Assembly: GCA_017437285.1 (NCBI GenBank)
Contig: JAFSBM010000088.1
Span: 1-40,425 of the forward strand
DNA length: 40,425 nucleotides
Direction of reading: 5' to 3'
Origin: Ruminococcus sp.
GTDB lineage: Bacteria; Bacillota; Clostridia; Oscillospirales; Ruminococcaceae
This document shows, one piece after another, positions 23,947 through 32,388 of this stretch. The position numbers and the translations under genes are program-made. Each line of letters starts with the position of its first letter. The stretch's first letter is position 1. The notes beneath the pieces are model-generated. The model saw nothing but the letters and a program-made list of their open reading frames with translations, had not been told where the DNA came from and searched no databases.

Positions 23947-24000
23947 TATATTTTACACTATTTCACGAACTTTGTCAAGAAATAAACAATGTAAAATATA
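23947..24000 (-). promoter_or_regulatory. acn promoter region with an 11-bp inverted repeat
   Basis: On the minus strand TTGACA (23978-23973) and TAAAAT (23955-23950) are exactly 17 nt apart, a near-consensus sigma-A promoter. TATATTTTACA (23947-23957) and TGTAAAATATA (23990-24000) are perfect inverted arms 32 nt apart that cover the -10 box and the region upstream of -35. Confidence 0.85.
23972..23989. promoter_or_regulatory. Rex-box candidate overlapping the acn -35 box
   Basis: TTGTCAAGAAATAAACAA matches 12 of the 14 fixed positions of the clostridial Rex operator TTGTTAAxxxxTTAACAA. It covers the whole -35 hexamer of the acn promoter. Rex is encoded 5.4 kb downstream in the same block, so NADH-relieved repression is likely. 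Confidence 0.65.
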
Positions 24001-24049
24001 GCTTGATATCCCTTTTTGTTAGTACGTCAAAACATCATAAATATAATCG

Positions 24050-24093
24050 TTCGGTAAAAAAGAAATCCCCGAAAAATCAAATCTTCAGGGATT
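24050..24093 (-). terminator. Intrinsic terminator after the CPBP protease gene
   Basis: On the minus strand AATCCC-TGAA pairs with TTC-GGGGATT (24064-24093, one internal mismatch) and is followed by TTTCTTTTTT. It separates the protease gene from the acn promoter. Confidence 0.75.
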
Positions 24094-24123
24094 ATTATGT
24101 AATATTCAGTTTTGAACTCATAT

Positions 24124-24729
24124 TTAAATAATCAAAAATGCAGCACATATACCAGAAAACAAGTTGGAAATAGTATGTATAATCCAACTTGGAATTATCG
24201 AACCATTCGAATACTTCTCATTAATATATCCCATAAACCATGCTATAACACCAGTAAATATGATTATCAAAATAGCTTTTACTACACCTACAAGCAAAAA
24301 GAACATTGCTCCATGCAACACACCAAATAATAATGCTTGAATAATATTTGCTATATTAAATCCAAACTTATTTGCCAATCTCTTTAATAAGAATCCTCTA
24401 AATAACAATTCTTCCGGAAATGCAGTATTAAAAGCAGCATAAACAACTATTGCCGGAATTGCCATGATTCCAAGTCCTGTAAATTCAGAAGCTGCTGTTT
24501 CAATCCCTTTTATCGCATATAGGGTTATTGCTCCTGAAAATAAAAAAGCAATGGAAACAATAATAATTGCAGTTAATGTTTTCTTGCCGCCCTCAATTTT
24601 CTTCAATCCAATCCACTCAACAAATTTTTGTTGTTTTCTTGCAGTTGCCAACCACCAAATAAATGGTATAATCGCAAACAAAATTATTTGCACTATACTA
24701 CTCACCACTTTGCTGATAAATAAATTCAT
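24124..24729 (-). CDS. CPBP-family intramembrane glutamic endopeptidase (CAAX protease-like)
   Basis: A 201-aa membrane protein with about six hydrophobic segments. The family motifs are FPEELLFRGFLLKR (motif EExxxR), FGVLHG (motif FxxxH) and IIHTISNLF (third motif). Bacterial members are linked to bacteriocin self-immunity, peptide maturation or signalling, and the substrate here is unknown. GGAGGTG before ATG 24729 supports the start. It has a terminator at its end and a 9-bp inverted repeat in its upstream region. No bacteriocin precursor is visible nearby. Confidence 0.87.
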   Translation of the reverse strand: MNLFISKVVSSIVQIILFAIIPFIWWLATARKQQKFVEWIGLKKIEGGKKTLTAIIIVSIAFLFSGAITLYAIKGIETAASEFTGLGIMAIPAIVVYAAFNTAFPEELLFRGFLLKRLANKFGFNIANIIQALLFGVLHGAMFFLLVGVVKAILIIIFTGVIAWFMGYINEKYSNGSIIPSWIIHTISNLFSGICAAFLII

Positions 24730-24764
24730 ATGACACCTCCAAATTTTCTTTCTCTTGTTTCTCC

Positions 24765-24800
24765 TTATCAGAGGTCATAACAAACTATACACTCTGATAA
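24765..24800. promoter_or_regulatory. 9-bp inverted repeat upstream of the CPBP protease gene
   Basis: TTATCAGAG (24765-24773) and CTCTGATAA (24792-24800) are perfect inverted arms around an 18-nt spacer containing TATAGT on the minus strand, a possible -10. The placement suggests an operator. Confidence 0.5.
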
Positions 24801-24814
24801 TTCGAAAATGTTTA

Positions 24815-24972
24815 GGGCATCTCTAAAAACTCGTTTGATTAAAGAAAAAACAGATAGGTATGACAGCTGCAAGGAAACCTTCCGAAGGCGTGCTTTCGCA
24901 CTCCGAGGGAGGTTGACGAAATAGATGTCGTGCATAGCTGTTTTTTCTCAAAAGGGGTTTTTAGAGATGCCC
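24815..24972. mobile_element. 158-bp MITE-like element, copy A
   Basis: A non-coding element with terminal inverted repeats GGGCATCTCTAAAAAC and GTTTTTAGAGATGCCC. It is flanked by the 4-bp direct repeat TTTA (24811-24814 and 24973-24976), a target-site duplication. Copy B at 31597-31754 has exactly the same length and differs at about nine positions, mostly in hairpin loops. The interior can fold (GTGC/GCAC hairpin near 24890-24902). No coding capacity. It starts 6 nt after the lysA stop codon. Confidence 0.9.
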
Positions 24973-24978
24973 TTTAGT

Positions 24979-26277
24979 TTAAATATCATTTCTGATTATA
25001 TCATCAAGAGTCTGTCTTTTAACTGCAATTCTTGATTCGCCGTTATTTACGAATACAAGTGCAGGTCTGCAAAGTCTGTTATAATTTGAGGACATTGAGA
25101 AATTATACGCACCTGTGGCACATACGGCTATAATATCCCCTGATTCTGCGTGCTGGAGAGGCATATTTTCACCGATAAGATCGCCGCTTTCACAGCATTT
25201 GCCTGCAATAGTAACTCTTTCGGAGCGTTCCTCCCCTGCCTTATTTGCTACAATTGCCTCATACTCGGATTTGTAGAGGATATATCTGGGATTATCCGCC
25301 ATACCGCCGTCAACAGAAACATATGTTCTTATATTGGGAATTTCCTTTCTTGTACCCACGGTATACAGCGTAATTCCTGCACTTGCGGCAATTGATCTGC
25401 CTGGCTCGATATAGATGAAAGGACGGTTGATTCCGAGATTTTCACACTCAGAAATAACCACCTGTGAAACTCTCTCCATAAATACACCGAATGGCTGCGG
25501 ATCGTGTTCTTCAAGGTATTTTATACCAAATCCGCCGCCAAGATTAAGTCCCTGAATTTCATAATTCAGCTCATTTTTAATCTTAGCAATAAGTTCAAGC
25601 ATTACCTTTGCAGCTTCCTCAAAGGGAGCAATATCGAATATCTGTGAGCCTATATGGCAATGCAGACCGTAAAGTTCCGCATTTTCGCAGTTTATAGCCT
25701 CTTTTACAGCGTCAAATGCCTCACCTGTTTCAAGGGCAAAACCAAATTTGCTGTCAATCTGTCCTGTTTTTACAAAATCGTGGGTATGTGCGTCAATTCC
25801 TGGCTTGATACGGAACATAATGTGCGGCTTTTTACCCATTTTTCCCGCAATTTCAGAAAGTCTGCGGAGTTCGTCGATATTGTCAACAATGATATGTCCT
25901 ACACCAACTTCAAGGGCATATTCAAGTTCCTCATTTGTCTTATTATTGCCGTGGAAACCGATTTTCGCAGGGTCAAATCCAGCCTTTACAGCGGTATAAA
26001 GTTCACCGATAGATACAGCATCAAGACCAAGTCCCTCGCTTGCAACTATACGGCACATTTCCATACATGAAAGTGCCTTGCTTGCATAGTGAACTCTGCC
26101 TTTTTCGCCGTAGAATTTTCTGATATTTTCATTGAATTCACGGCAGTTTTTACGCACAAGCACCTCGTCCATAACATAGAGAGGTGTGCCGTATGTCTTT
26201 GCCAACTCAACAGTATCAGCACCGCCGATAGTGAGATTGCCATTCTCGTTTATACTTAAATTTTCAGATACAAACAT
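24979..26277 (-). CDS. lysA: Diaminopimelate decarboxylase
   Basis: A 432-aa PLP enzyme that decarboxylates meso-diaminopimelate to lysine. YASKALSCMEMC has the PLP lysine; HCHIGSQI-type (GLHCHIGSQIFD), GGGFGIKYLEEHDP, EPGRSIAASAG and CCESGD are the fold-III motifs, and ATGAYNFSMSSNYN is near the C-terminus. The start is ATG 26277 after AAAGGAAG; the longer reading to 26307 overlaps the ysxC stop. It lies 26 nt after ysxC and is probably the last gene of a lon-ysxC-lysA unit. A MITE-like element follows its stop directly. Confidence 0.95.
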   Translation of the reverse strand: MFVSENLSINENGNLTIGGADTVELAKTYGTPLYVMDEVLVRKNCREFNENIRKFYGEKGRVHYASKALSCMEMCRIVASEGLGLDAVSIGELYTAVKAGFDPAKIGFHGNNKTNEELEYALEVGVGHIIVDNIDELRRLSEIAGKMGKKPHIMFRIKPGIDAHTHDFVKTGQIDSKFGFALETGEAFDAVKEAINCENAELYGLHCHIGSQIFDIAPFEEAAKVMLELIAKIKNELNYEIQGLNLGGGFGIKYLEEHDPQPFGVFMERVSQVVISECENLGINRPFIYIEPGRSIAASAGITLYTVGTRKEIPNIRTYVSVDGGMADNPRYILYKSEYEAIVANKAGEERSERVTIAGKCCESGDLIGENMPLQHAESGDIIAVCATGAYNFSMSSNYNRLCRPALVFVNNGESRIAVKRQTLDDIIRNDI

Positions 26278-26303
26278 TTTTAATCTTCCTTTCGGACAGA
26301 TAA

Positions 26304-26894
26304 TCAATCCTCTGTCACTTCTTCAACAATTGCCCTCAGTTCCTCAACTCCCTCAAAGGTAACAGAGGAAAAGGGTATAACGTGCATATCCTCAAAGCAC
26401 GGTATTTCGCTTTTAAATGCCTCCATACGCTTTTCACGCTCCATTTTTTTCAGCTTATCAGCCTTTGTGAGAACGAGAATAAAGGGCATTTCCGTATCAA
26501 TGAGGAAATCAATCATCTTTAAATCGTCCTTTGTGGGAGCGTGTCGCATATCTACCAGCATAAATACAATACGAATATCTCTTTCGGAGCTGAGATAGCC
26601 GTCAATAAGTCCAGACCAGCGTTCTTTCTCCGACTTTGCAACCTTGGCATAACCATAGCCCGGGAGGTCAACAAAGTATATATTTTCCAGACCGTAAAAA
26701 TTTATAGTAGCGGTTTTTCCCGGAACTGAACTTACTCTTGCAAGATTTTTACGGTTGAAAAGTTTATTTATAAGCGTGGATTTTCCCACATTTGAATGAC
26801 CTGCAAAGGCGATTTCTACTCTGTCGCCCTGCGGTAACTGGGAATATGTACCGTAGGAGGCTACAAATTCCGCTTTATTGTAATTGAGTTTCAT
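26304..26894 (-). CDS. ysxC: Ribosome biogenesis GTPase YsxC/EngB
   Basis: A 196-aa GTPase needed for late 50S subunit assembly. G1 is GHSNVGKSTLINKL, G2 lies around SSVPGKTATINFY, G3 is DLPGYGYAKV, and G4 is LTKADKL. Length is normal. It is preceded by GGAGGA and follows lon by 11 nt. The lon-ysxC pair is conserved in many Firmicutes, which supports both assignments. Confidence 0.96.
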   Translation of the reverse strand: MKLNYNKAEFVASYGTYSQLPQGDRVEIAFAGHSNVGKSTLINKLFNRKNLARVSSVPGKTATINFYGLENIYFVDLPGYGYAKVAKSEKERWSGLIDGYLSSERDIRIVFMLVDMRHAPTKDDLKMIDFLIDTEMPFILVLTKADKLKKMEREKRMEAFKSEIPCFEDMHVIPFSSVTFEGVEELRAIVEEVTED

Positions 26895-26905
26895 AGCAGT
26901 CCTCC

Positions 26906-29227
26906 TTATATAATCGCATTTTCCAGAACATTTGTGAGAGTTTCCGCAAATACAAATTCAAGATTATTTTTAACAGCGTCGTCAACTTCTTCAAGGTCAG
27001 GCTTATTGTCAATGGGAATAATCACCTTTTTAATGCCAAGCTTGTACGCTGCCATTGTCTTTTCACGGAGTCCGCCAATTGGAAGAACCTTTCCGTGGAG
27101 AGTGATTTCGCCTGTCATAGCCACATCTGAGCGAACCTTGCGGTCTGAAAGTGCGGACACAAGAGCCGTTGTCATTGTTACGCCTGCGGAGGGACCGTCC
27201 TTTGGAACTGCACCCTCGGGAGCGTGAATGTGAATATCCTTCTTTGTGAAGAATTCCTTGTCAATGCCATATTTATCGGCAATACTGCGGACATAGGTAA
27301 CGGCAATTTTGGCACTTTCCTTCATTACATCACCAAGAGAGCCTGTAATTTCAATCTTTCCTGTTCCCTCAAGTGCAAGTACTTCAAGGGGCATAACAGT
27401 ACCGCCAACAGCTGTCCACGCAAGTCCGTTTACAACTCCCACCTGATCCTTATCGGAACTGAGGTCACGGGTATATTTGTGGACACCAAGCCACTTTTCA
27501 ACGTCCTTAGCCTTTATGCTTATTCTCTTTGCGTCGCCGTCAGCTATCTTCTTAGCCGCCTTTCTGCAAAGTGAAGCAATGCGGCGTTCAAGATTTCTTA
27601 CACCTGCTTCTCTTGTGTAATATGCGATAATATCATCAATTGCATCATCGGCAATTTTAAGCTGTGTGCCTTTAAGTCCGTGTTCGCCAAGCTGTTTTGG
27701 AATTAAATGGTCCTTTGCAATGTGGAATTTCTCCTCCGCCGTATAGCTGGGAAGTTCAATAAGCTCCATACGGTCAAGAAGCGGAGAGGGAATATTTCCC
27801 ACATCATTGGCAGTTGTTATAAATACCGCCTTGCTCAGGTCAAAGGGAACTTCAATGAAGTGGTCACGGAATGCACAGTTCTGCTCGCTGTCCAGAACTT
27901 CAAGCATTGCAGATGAGGGATCGCCCTTAATATCGCTGCAAAGCTTGTCTATTTCATCAAGAAGAATCATGGGATCAGCTGTTCCCGCCTGCTCCATAGC
28001 AGCCATAATTCTGCCGGGCATTGCACCTACGTATGTCTTTCTGTGACCTCTTATATCAGCCTCGTCACGGACTCCGCCGAGAGATACACGGACATATTTT
28101 CTTCCCATAGCCTTTGCAATAGAACGGGCAATTGATGTTTTACCGATTCCGGGAGGGCCTGCAAGACAGATAATCTGTCCCTTTATATCGGGATTAAGGG
28201 TATGAACCGCAAGAAATTCAAGTATGCGTTCCTTTACCTTTTTAAGTCCGTAATGCTCATCATCAAGGATAGTTTCAGCCTTATCCATAGAAATTTTAGT
28301 CTTTGTATATTTTCCCCAAGGGAGAGATAAAACAGTATCAAGATAATTCTTGATTACAAATGCCTCCTGTGATGCTGAGGGCAGCTTTGCAAGTCTGTCA
28401 GTTTCACGAATAAGCTTGTCACGGCTTTTTTCGTCAATTTTAAGCTTGATTATCTTTTCACGAAGCTCGTAAACCTCGTCAACTTCATCATCGCCCAGCT
28501 GTTCCTGAATAATTCTCATCTGCTCACGGAGATAGAATTCACGCTGTCCCTTGTCAATGCTCATTCTTGTCTGCTCGTTAATTTCATTTTCAAGTTCAAG
28601 AATTTCCACCTCTGCGGCAAGAAAAGTCGCAAGAAGTGTAAGCTTTCTGATAATATTTGTTTCCTCTAAAAGAGTCTGCTTATCACGATAATTGATATTT
28701 GAGTTAAAGCAGACAGCCTCGAAAAGCTTCACAGGATTTGACTGTGCCATAACGGCAGAGAGCAATTCACGGGGAATTTTCGGAAAAAATGAAGTATAAC
28801 GCTCAAAAATATCCTTGACTGTGCGGACAAGTGCCTCCGCCTCCAGTTCGTTATACTTACTTCTTGAATAAGTCGGCACACGCTTTACCTGTGCAAGGAG
28901 AACGTCGCCCTCATCAGTAAGCGAAGTCATTTCAGCCCTGTACATTCCCTCAACGAGAACCTTTACCACATTATCGGGGAGCTTTAAAATCTGCTTTATC
29001 TCAGCGACAACGCCCACCTTAAACAAATCCTTTTCAGTTGGCTTTTCAACTTCAATCTCCTCCTGTGCCACGAGGAAAACATAGCCGTCGCCCTTTACTG
29101 CTCTTTCAACGGCATTGATTGTCTTTTCTCTCGCTGCGTCAAAATGCATTACCATTTTCGGGTATGCAACCATTCCCTTTAACGCAACTGCATAAAACGT
29201 ATTGGATTTTTTATTATTCTGTTCCAT
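26906..29227 (-). CDS. lon: ATP-dependent protease Lon (LonA type)
   Basis: A 773-aa cytoplasmic AAA+ protease. The N-terminal substrate-binding domain starts at FYAVALKGMVAYPKM, and a coiled-coil region (QREFYLREQMRIIQEQLG) follows. Walker A is GPPGIGKTSIARS, Walker B ILLDEIDKL. The protease domain has the catalytic Ser at about 680 in PKDGPSAGV and the catalytic Lys at about 723 in GLREK, 43 residues apart as in E. coli. The start is ATG 29227 after GGAGAAGGA; the longer reading to 29296 lacks a ribosome site. It has a consensus promoter about 110 nt upstream. Confidence 0.97.
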   Translation of the reverse strand: MEQNNKKSNTFYAVALKGMVAYPKMVMHFDAAREKTINAVERAVKGDGYVFLVAQEEIEVEKPTEKDLFKVGVVAEIKQILKLPDNVVKVLVEGMYRAEMTSLTDEGDVLLAQVKRVPTYSRSKYNELEAEALVRTVKDIFERYTSFFPKIPRELLSAVMAQSNPVKLFEAVCFNSNINYRDKQTLLEETNIIRKLTLLATFLAAEVEILELENEINEQTRMSIDKGQREFYLREQMRIIQEQLGDDEVDEVYELREKIIKLKIDEKSRDKLIRETDRLAKLPSASQEAFVIKNYLDTVLSLPWGKYTKTKISMDKAETILDDEHYGLKKVKERILEFLAVHTLNPDIKGQIICLAGPPGIGKTSIARSIAKAMGRKYVRVSLGGVRDEADIRGHRKTYVGAMPGRIMAAMEQAGTADPMILLDEIDKLCSDIKGDPSSAMLEVLDSEQNCAFRDHFIEVPFDLSKAVFITTANDVGNIPSPLLDRMELIELPSYTAEEKFHIAKDHLIPKQLGEHGLKGTQLKIADDAIDDIIAYYTREAGVRNLERRIASLCRKAAKKIADGDAKRISIKAKDVEKWLGVHKYTRDLSSDKDQVGVVNGLAWTAVGGTVMPLEVLALEGTGKIEITGSLGDVMKESAKIAVTYVRSIADKYGIDKEFFTKKDIHIHAPEGAVPKDGPSAGVTMTTALVSALSDRKVRSDVAMTGEITLHGKVLPIGGLREKTMAAYKLGIKKVIIPIDNKPDLEEVDDAVKNNLEFVFAETLTNVLENAII

Positions 29228-29334
29228 ATTTATCCTTCTCCAAACTATCGCTCCACCAATTAACTTTTGAATTTTCCATACTGCTTGGTGAAGCAATACA
29301 ATTTATCCGAGTTACATTTTTCTATATACATTAT

Positions 29335-29363
29335 ATTATACTATATTCTTATAAAAAAAGCAA
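29335..29363 (-). promoter_or_regulatory. lon promoter
   Basis: On the minus strand TTGCTT (29363-29358) and TATAAT (29340-29335) are 17 nt apart. No CIRCE or CtsR operator was seen nearby. Confidence 0.75.
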
Positions 29364-29412
29364 GTTCAAGTTACAATAATATTAAAGGTTATATTTTTTT
29401 GTCAGAAATATA

Positions 29413-29441
29413 TTGATTTCTTGTAAAAAGTATGTTATAAT
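29413..29441 (+). promoter_or_regulatory. mtnN promoter
   Basis: TTGATT (29413-29418) and TATAAT (29436-29441) are 17 nt apart, about 34 nt before the start codon, which has AAAGGAG upstream. Confidence 0.78.
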
Positions 29442-29474
29442 ATATCTATATTGATATAAAGGAGTAAAAAACAA

Positions 29475-30152
29475 ATGAAAAAAATTGCTGTAATCGGTGC
29501 TATGCCCTCAGAACTTGCTGACATTCGTCTTATGCTTGGTGAGGCTGAAATTAAAAGAATTTCAGGCTTTGACTTCTACATAAATGAGTACAAGGGAAAT
29601 AAAATCATCAATGCCTGCTGCGGTATCGCTAAGGTTAATGCCGCACTTTGCACACAGGTTTTGATTGACAATTTCTCACCTGATTACGTTATAAATGCAG
29701 GTGTTGCAGGGGGTATGAATACTGCTGTTAAAGTCTGCGATATCGTTATTTCAACAGAAGTTCTCCCCCACGACCTTGACCCTCATTTCCTTGCAGATTA
29801 TCCACCATACTGTGCAGTTTTCAAAGCTGATGACAAGATTATGGATACTGCTGAAAAGGTTTGCGGTGAATTTTCTGTAAATTCTTTCCGTGGACGTATT
29901 GTTTCAGGTGAACAGTTTATTTCAGATAGTGCCGTAAAAGCCGCTATACAGGAGAAATTCGCTCCTTATGCCGTTGATATGGAAAGTGCAGCTGTAGGTC
30001 ATTGCTGCTTCCTCAACGAAATGCCCTTTGCAAGCATCCGCTGCATTTCAGACAATGCCGACGACGAAGGTGCAATGTCATTTGATGAATTCGAAAAAAT
30101 TGCTGCAAAGCGTGTGGCTGAAATCGTTCTCAGAATGACAGAATTACTGTAA
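29475..30152 (+). CDS. mtnN: 5'-methylthioadenosine/S-adenosylhomocysteine nucleosidase
   Basis: A 225-aa enzyme that removes adenine from methylthioadenosine and S-adenosylhomocysteine, a by-product recycling step. The N-terminus IAVIGAMPSEL, the central NAGVAGGM, the substrate motif VDMESAAVGHCC and the C-terminal SDNADDEGAMSF match the family, including the catalytic Glu and Asp. It has its own promoter, and the cohesin/dockerin gene follows after 38 nt. That interval holds only a small CTCCC/GGGAG stem, so read-through is likely. Confidence 0.94.
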   Translation: MKKIAVIGAMPSELADIRLMLGEAEIKRISGFDFYINEYKGNKIINACCGIAKVNAALCTQVLIDNFSPDYVINAGVAGGMNTAVKVCDIVISTEVLPHDLDPHFLADYPPYCAVFKADDKIMDTAEKVCGEFSVNSFRGRIVSGEQFISDSAVKAAIQEKFAPYAVDMESAAVGHCCFLNEMPFASIRCISDNADDEGAMSFDEFEKIAAKRVAEIVLRMTELL

Positions 30153-30190
30153 AAAACTCCCCTGAGGGAGATAAAAAAGGAGAAATAATT

Positions 30191-31543
30191 ATGAAAAAAT
30201 CACTTTCACTCTTATCCGCCGCAGTCCTCACTGCCTCATGCCTTTCTATCACAACTGCAAGTGCAGATGTAGAAGCAACACCTCTTTTCTACATGAAAGC
30301 GGCAGAATCAGGCAATTATGAAATCAACGGCGAAATGAATGTTATCAAGATTGATTCACTTGAAACAGAAATGACAATCAGTGCAAAGATTTATTTTTCT
30401 GACGATTCCAAGGGTGCGTGGAGCATTTCACCAAAGTGGAATTCCAATTCTGAGCATATCAAAATTACAAATGTGTATAACCCACTTGAAGATGGCAATC
30501 TTAAGGAATTTGCTTACGCTGAAAAAGATGCAGACGGAAATCTTATAGTTTCCAGAAACGGATGCGACTATTCTGTTAATAAAAATTACGGTTCCCACAA
30601 TTTCACTGTAAGAAGTGCTGACGGAAAAGCACTTGTTCCCTACGGTGAATGGTCAGATTCATACCCTCTTTTGACCTTTGATTTCACAATTGACGCTGAT
30701 ACTCCCGACGGTACATATGAAATTTTCTTTACTAAAGATGAGGATAATGCTACAAGATGTGCTATGGACGCAGCAAACGGCAATACAATTTACACATTCC
30801 CCGACAATCCTCCAAGCCTTTCAAACCTGACAATTATTATCGGAGAAGATGCGCAGGCAGGTGACATTTCCTTACAGGGCAAGCCTGTTGAGGCTGCACC
30901 CGGAGAAAAGGTTGAAGTTGATTTCGTAATCAATGCTCCCGAAAATACAAAATCAGGAATAAGCGGCGTATTCTTCAAGGTTGACTCAGGTGAAAAGCTC
31001 AATTTTGTTTCAGCTGAATTCGATGACGCTTTCAATTTTTATGGAATGTACAACGCTGAAACAGGCGAAGTTGCTTTTGCAAATCCCGATGGAAAAGATG
31101 TTCCTGCATCAAACGGCGATACTTTAGTAACTTTGACATTTGAAGTTCCTGCCGATGCCGCAAAGGGCGATGTTTACAAAATCGGATTGAACGGACTTGA
31201 AATAGTAAATACTAACGGTGTTAATGTTACATCAAATGCAGCTATTCAGCCCGTTGAAATCAAAGTAACTGATTCCCTTACACCAAATTACGGTGACATA
31301 AATCTTGACGGTGTTGTTGACGCTTCTGACGCTTCAATGGCTCTTGTTGAATATGCTTCAATGTCAACAGGCGACGGTACAACTCTCAACGCTCAGCAGG
31401 CACTCAACGGTGACGGCAACTTTGACGGCACAGTAAACTCCAGTGATGCTTCTGATATTCTTTCTTACTACGCTCATGTACAGACATCAGGAGATGACGC
31501 TAAAACATTCCTCGATTTCTTTAACAGAAAAGCACCTGTGTGA
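30191..31543 (+). CDS. Secreted cohesin- and dockerin-containing protein (cellulosome-type)
   Basis: A 450-aa exported protein. The signal peptide is MKKSLSLLSAAVLTASCLSI with a likely cut after TTASA. Residues about 27-215 form a beta-rich domain that looks like a diverged cohesin. Residues about 220-375 (ISLQGKPVEAAPGEKVEVDF through KIGLNGLEIVN) match a cohesin domain. Residues about 378-440 are a dockerin with two calcium loops, DINLDGVVDASDAS and DGNFDGTVNSSDAS, of the Ruminococcus type. No catalytic domain is seen. It resembles a small adaptor scaffoldin, such as ScaC-type proteins that carry one cohesin and one dockerin; this is inference. Preceded by AAAAAGGAG and followed by a strong terminator. 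Confidence 0.85.
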   Translation: MKKSLSLLSAAVLTASCLSITTASADVEATPLFYMKAAESGNYEINGEMNVIKIDSLETEMTISAKIYFSDDSKGAWSISPKWNSNSEHIKITNVYNPLEDGNLKEFAYAEKDADGNLIVSRNGCDYSVNKNYGSHNFTVRSADGKALVPYGEWSDSYPLLTFDFTIDADTPDGTYEIFFTKDEDNATRCAMDAANGNTIYTFPDNPPSLSNLTIIIGEDAQAGDISLQGKPVEAAPGEKVEVDFVINAPENTKSGISGVFFKVDSGEKLNFVSAEFDDAFNFYGMYNAETGEVAFANPDGKDVPASNGDTLVTLTFEVPADAAKGDVYKIGLNGLEIVNTNGVNVTSNAAIQPVEIKVTDSLTPNYGDINLDGVVDASDASMALVEYASMSTGDGTTLNAQQALNGDGNFDGTVNSSDASDILSYYAHVQTSGDDAKTFLDFFNRKAPV

Positions 31544-31558
31544 AAATAAAATAATATA

Positions 31559-31589
31559 GGGACGTTCCGATTTTGGAGCGTCCCTTTTT
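31559..31589 (+). terminator. Intrinsic terminator of the mtnN/cohesin-dockerin unit
   Basis: GGGACGTTCC (31559-31568) pairs with GGAGCGTCCC (31575-31584), ten pairs with one G-U, loop GATTTT, followed by five T. Confidence 0.93.
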
Positions 31590-31596
31590 GCCGTAA

Positions 31597-31754
31597 GGGC
31601 ATCTCTAAAAACTCGTTTGATTAAAGAAAAAACAGATAGGTGCGTCAGCTGCAAGGAAACCTTCCGAAGGCGTGCTGCCGCACTCCGAGGGAGGTTGACG
31701 ATGCAGATGTCGTGCATAGCTGTTTTTTCTCAAAAGGGGTTTTTAGAGATGTCC
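31597..31754. mobile_element. 158-bp MITE-like element, copy B
   Basis: Same element as at 24815-24972, in the same orientation. The left end is GGGCATCTCTAAAAAC and the right end GTTTTTAGAGATGTCC, with one base changed from a perfect terminal repeat. It is flanked by the 4-bp target duplication GTAA (31593-31596 and 31755-31758). It begins 6 nt after the stop codon of the minus-strand response regulator and 7 nt after the T-run of the plus-strand terminator. Confidence 0.9.
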
Positions 31755-31760
31755 GTAAGC

Positions 31761-32384
31761 CTATACAAGATTATTTTTTATTGCATATACCGCAAGCTGT
31801 GTGCGGTCTTTAAGTTTCAGCTTTTCCAACAGCTTTGATATACTGTTGCGGACAGTTCCCTCCGCAAGAAAAAGCTCAGCGGCAATTTCCTTGTTGTCGT
31901 ATCCCTCGCATATCAGACGGAGAAAATCCACTTCACGTTCAGTTAAATCAAGATTTTTCGGAGCCTGCTTCACAGGCTCTTTTTTTATTGCCTGAAAAAC
32001 ATTGTCGCAGAATACGTTAATTCCCCCTGCCACAGCCTTGATTGAATTTATAACCTGTGCGCTGTCCATTTCTTTGAGAATATAGCCGTCTGCACCGCTT
32101 GCCATAGCCTTTTCCACCGTTTCCTTATCGTCAAATGTAGTGAGAACAAGCACCTTTATGCCTTTCAGCTTGTCCTTAATCTGACGTGTGCCGTAGCCTC
32201 CGTCAAAATCGGGCATACGCATATCCATAAGCACCACATCGGGTTCAAGCCGCAATGCAAGTTCATATGCCTCCTTGCCGTTGCCAGCCTCCCCCACTAC
32301 CGTAATATCGGGTTCGCCTGCAAGCACAGCCTTTAAGCCCATACGCAAAACTGCCACATCATCTGCAATAAGCACCTTAATCAT
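31761..32384 (-). CDS. NarL/FixJ-family response regulator
   Basis: A 207-aa two-component regulator. The receiver domain has the acidic pair at residues 8-9, the phosphorylated Asp at 54 (VVLMDMRMPD), a switch Thr in VLTTFDD and Lys in GYILKE. The C-terminal LuxR-type helix-turn-helix has LTEREVDFLRLICEGYDNKE and EGTVRNSISKLLEKL. It starts 4 nt after the kinase stop, with AAAGGA inside the kinase tail, so the two are co-expressed. The target genes are not evident. Confidence 0.94.
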   Translation of the reverse strand: MIKVLIADDVAVLRMGLKAVLAGEPDITVVGEAGNGKEAYELALRLEPDVVLMDMRMPDFDGGYGTRQIKDKLKGIKVLVLTTFDDKETVEKAMASGADGYILKEMDSAQVINSIKAVAGGINVFCDNVFQAIKKEPVKQAPKNLDLTEREVDFLRLICEGYDNKEIAAELFLAEGTVRNSISKLLEKLKLKDRTQLAVYAIKNNLV

Positions 32385-32388
32385 ATTA

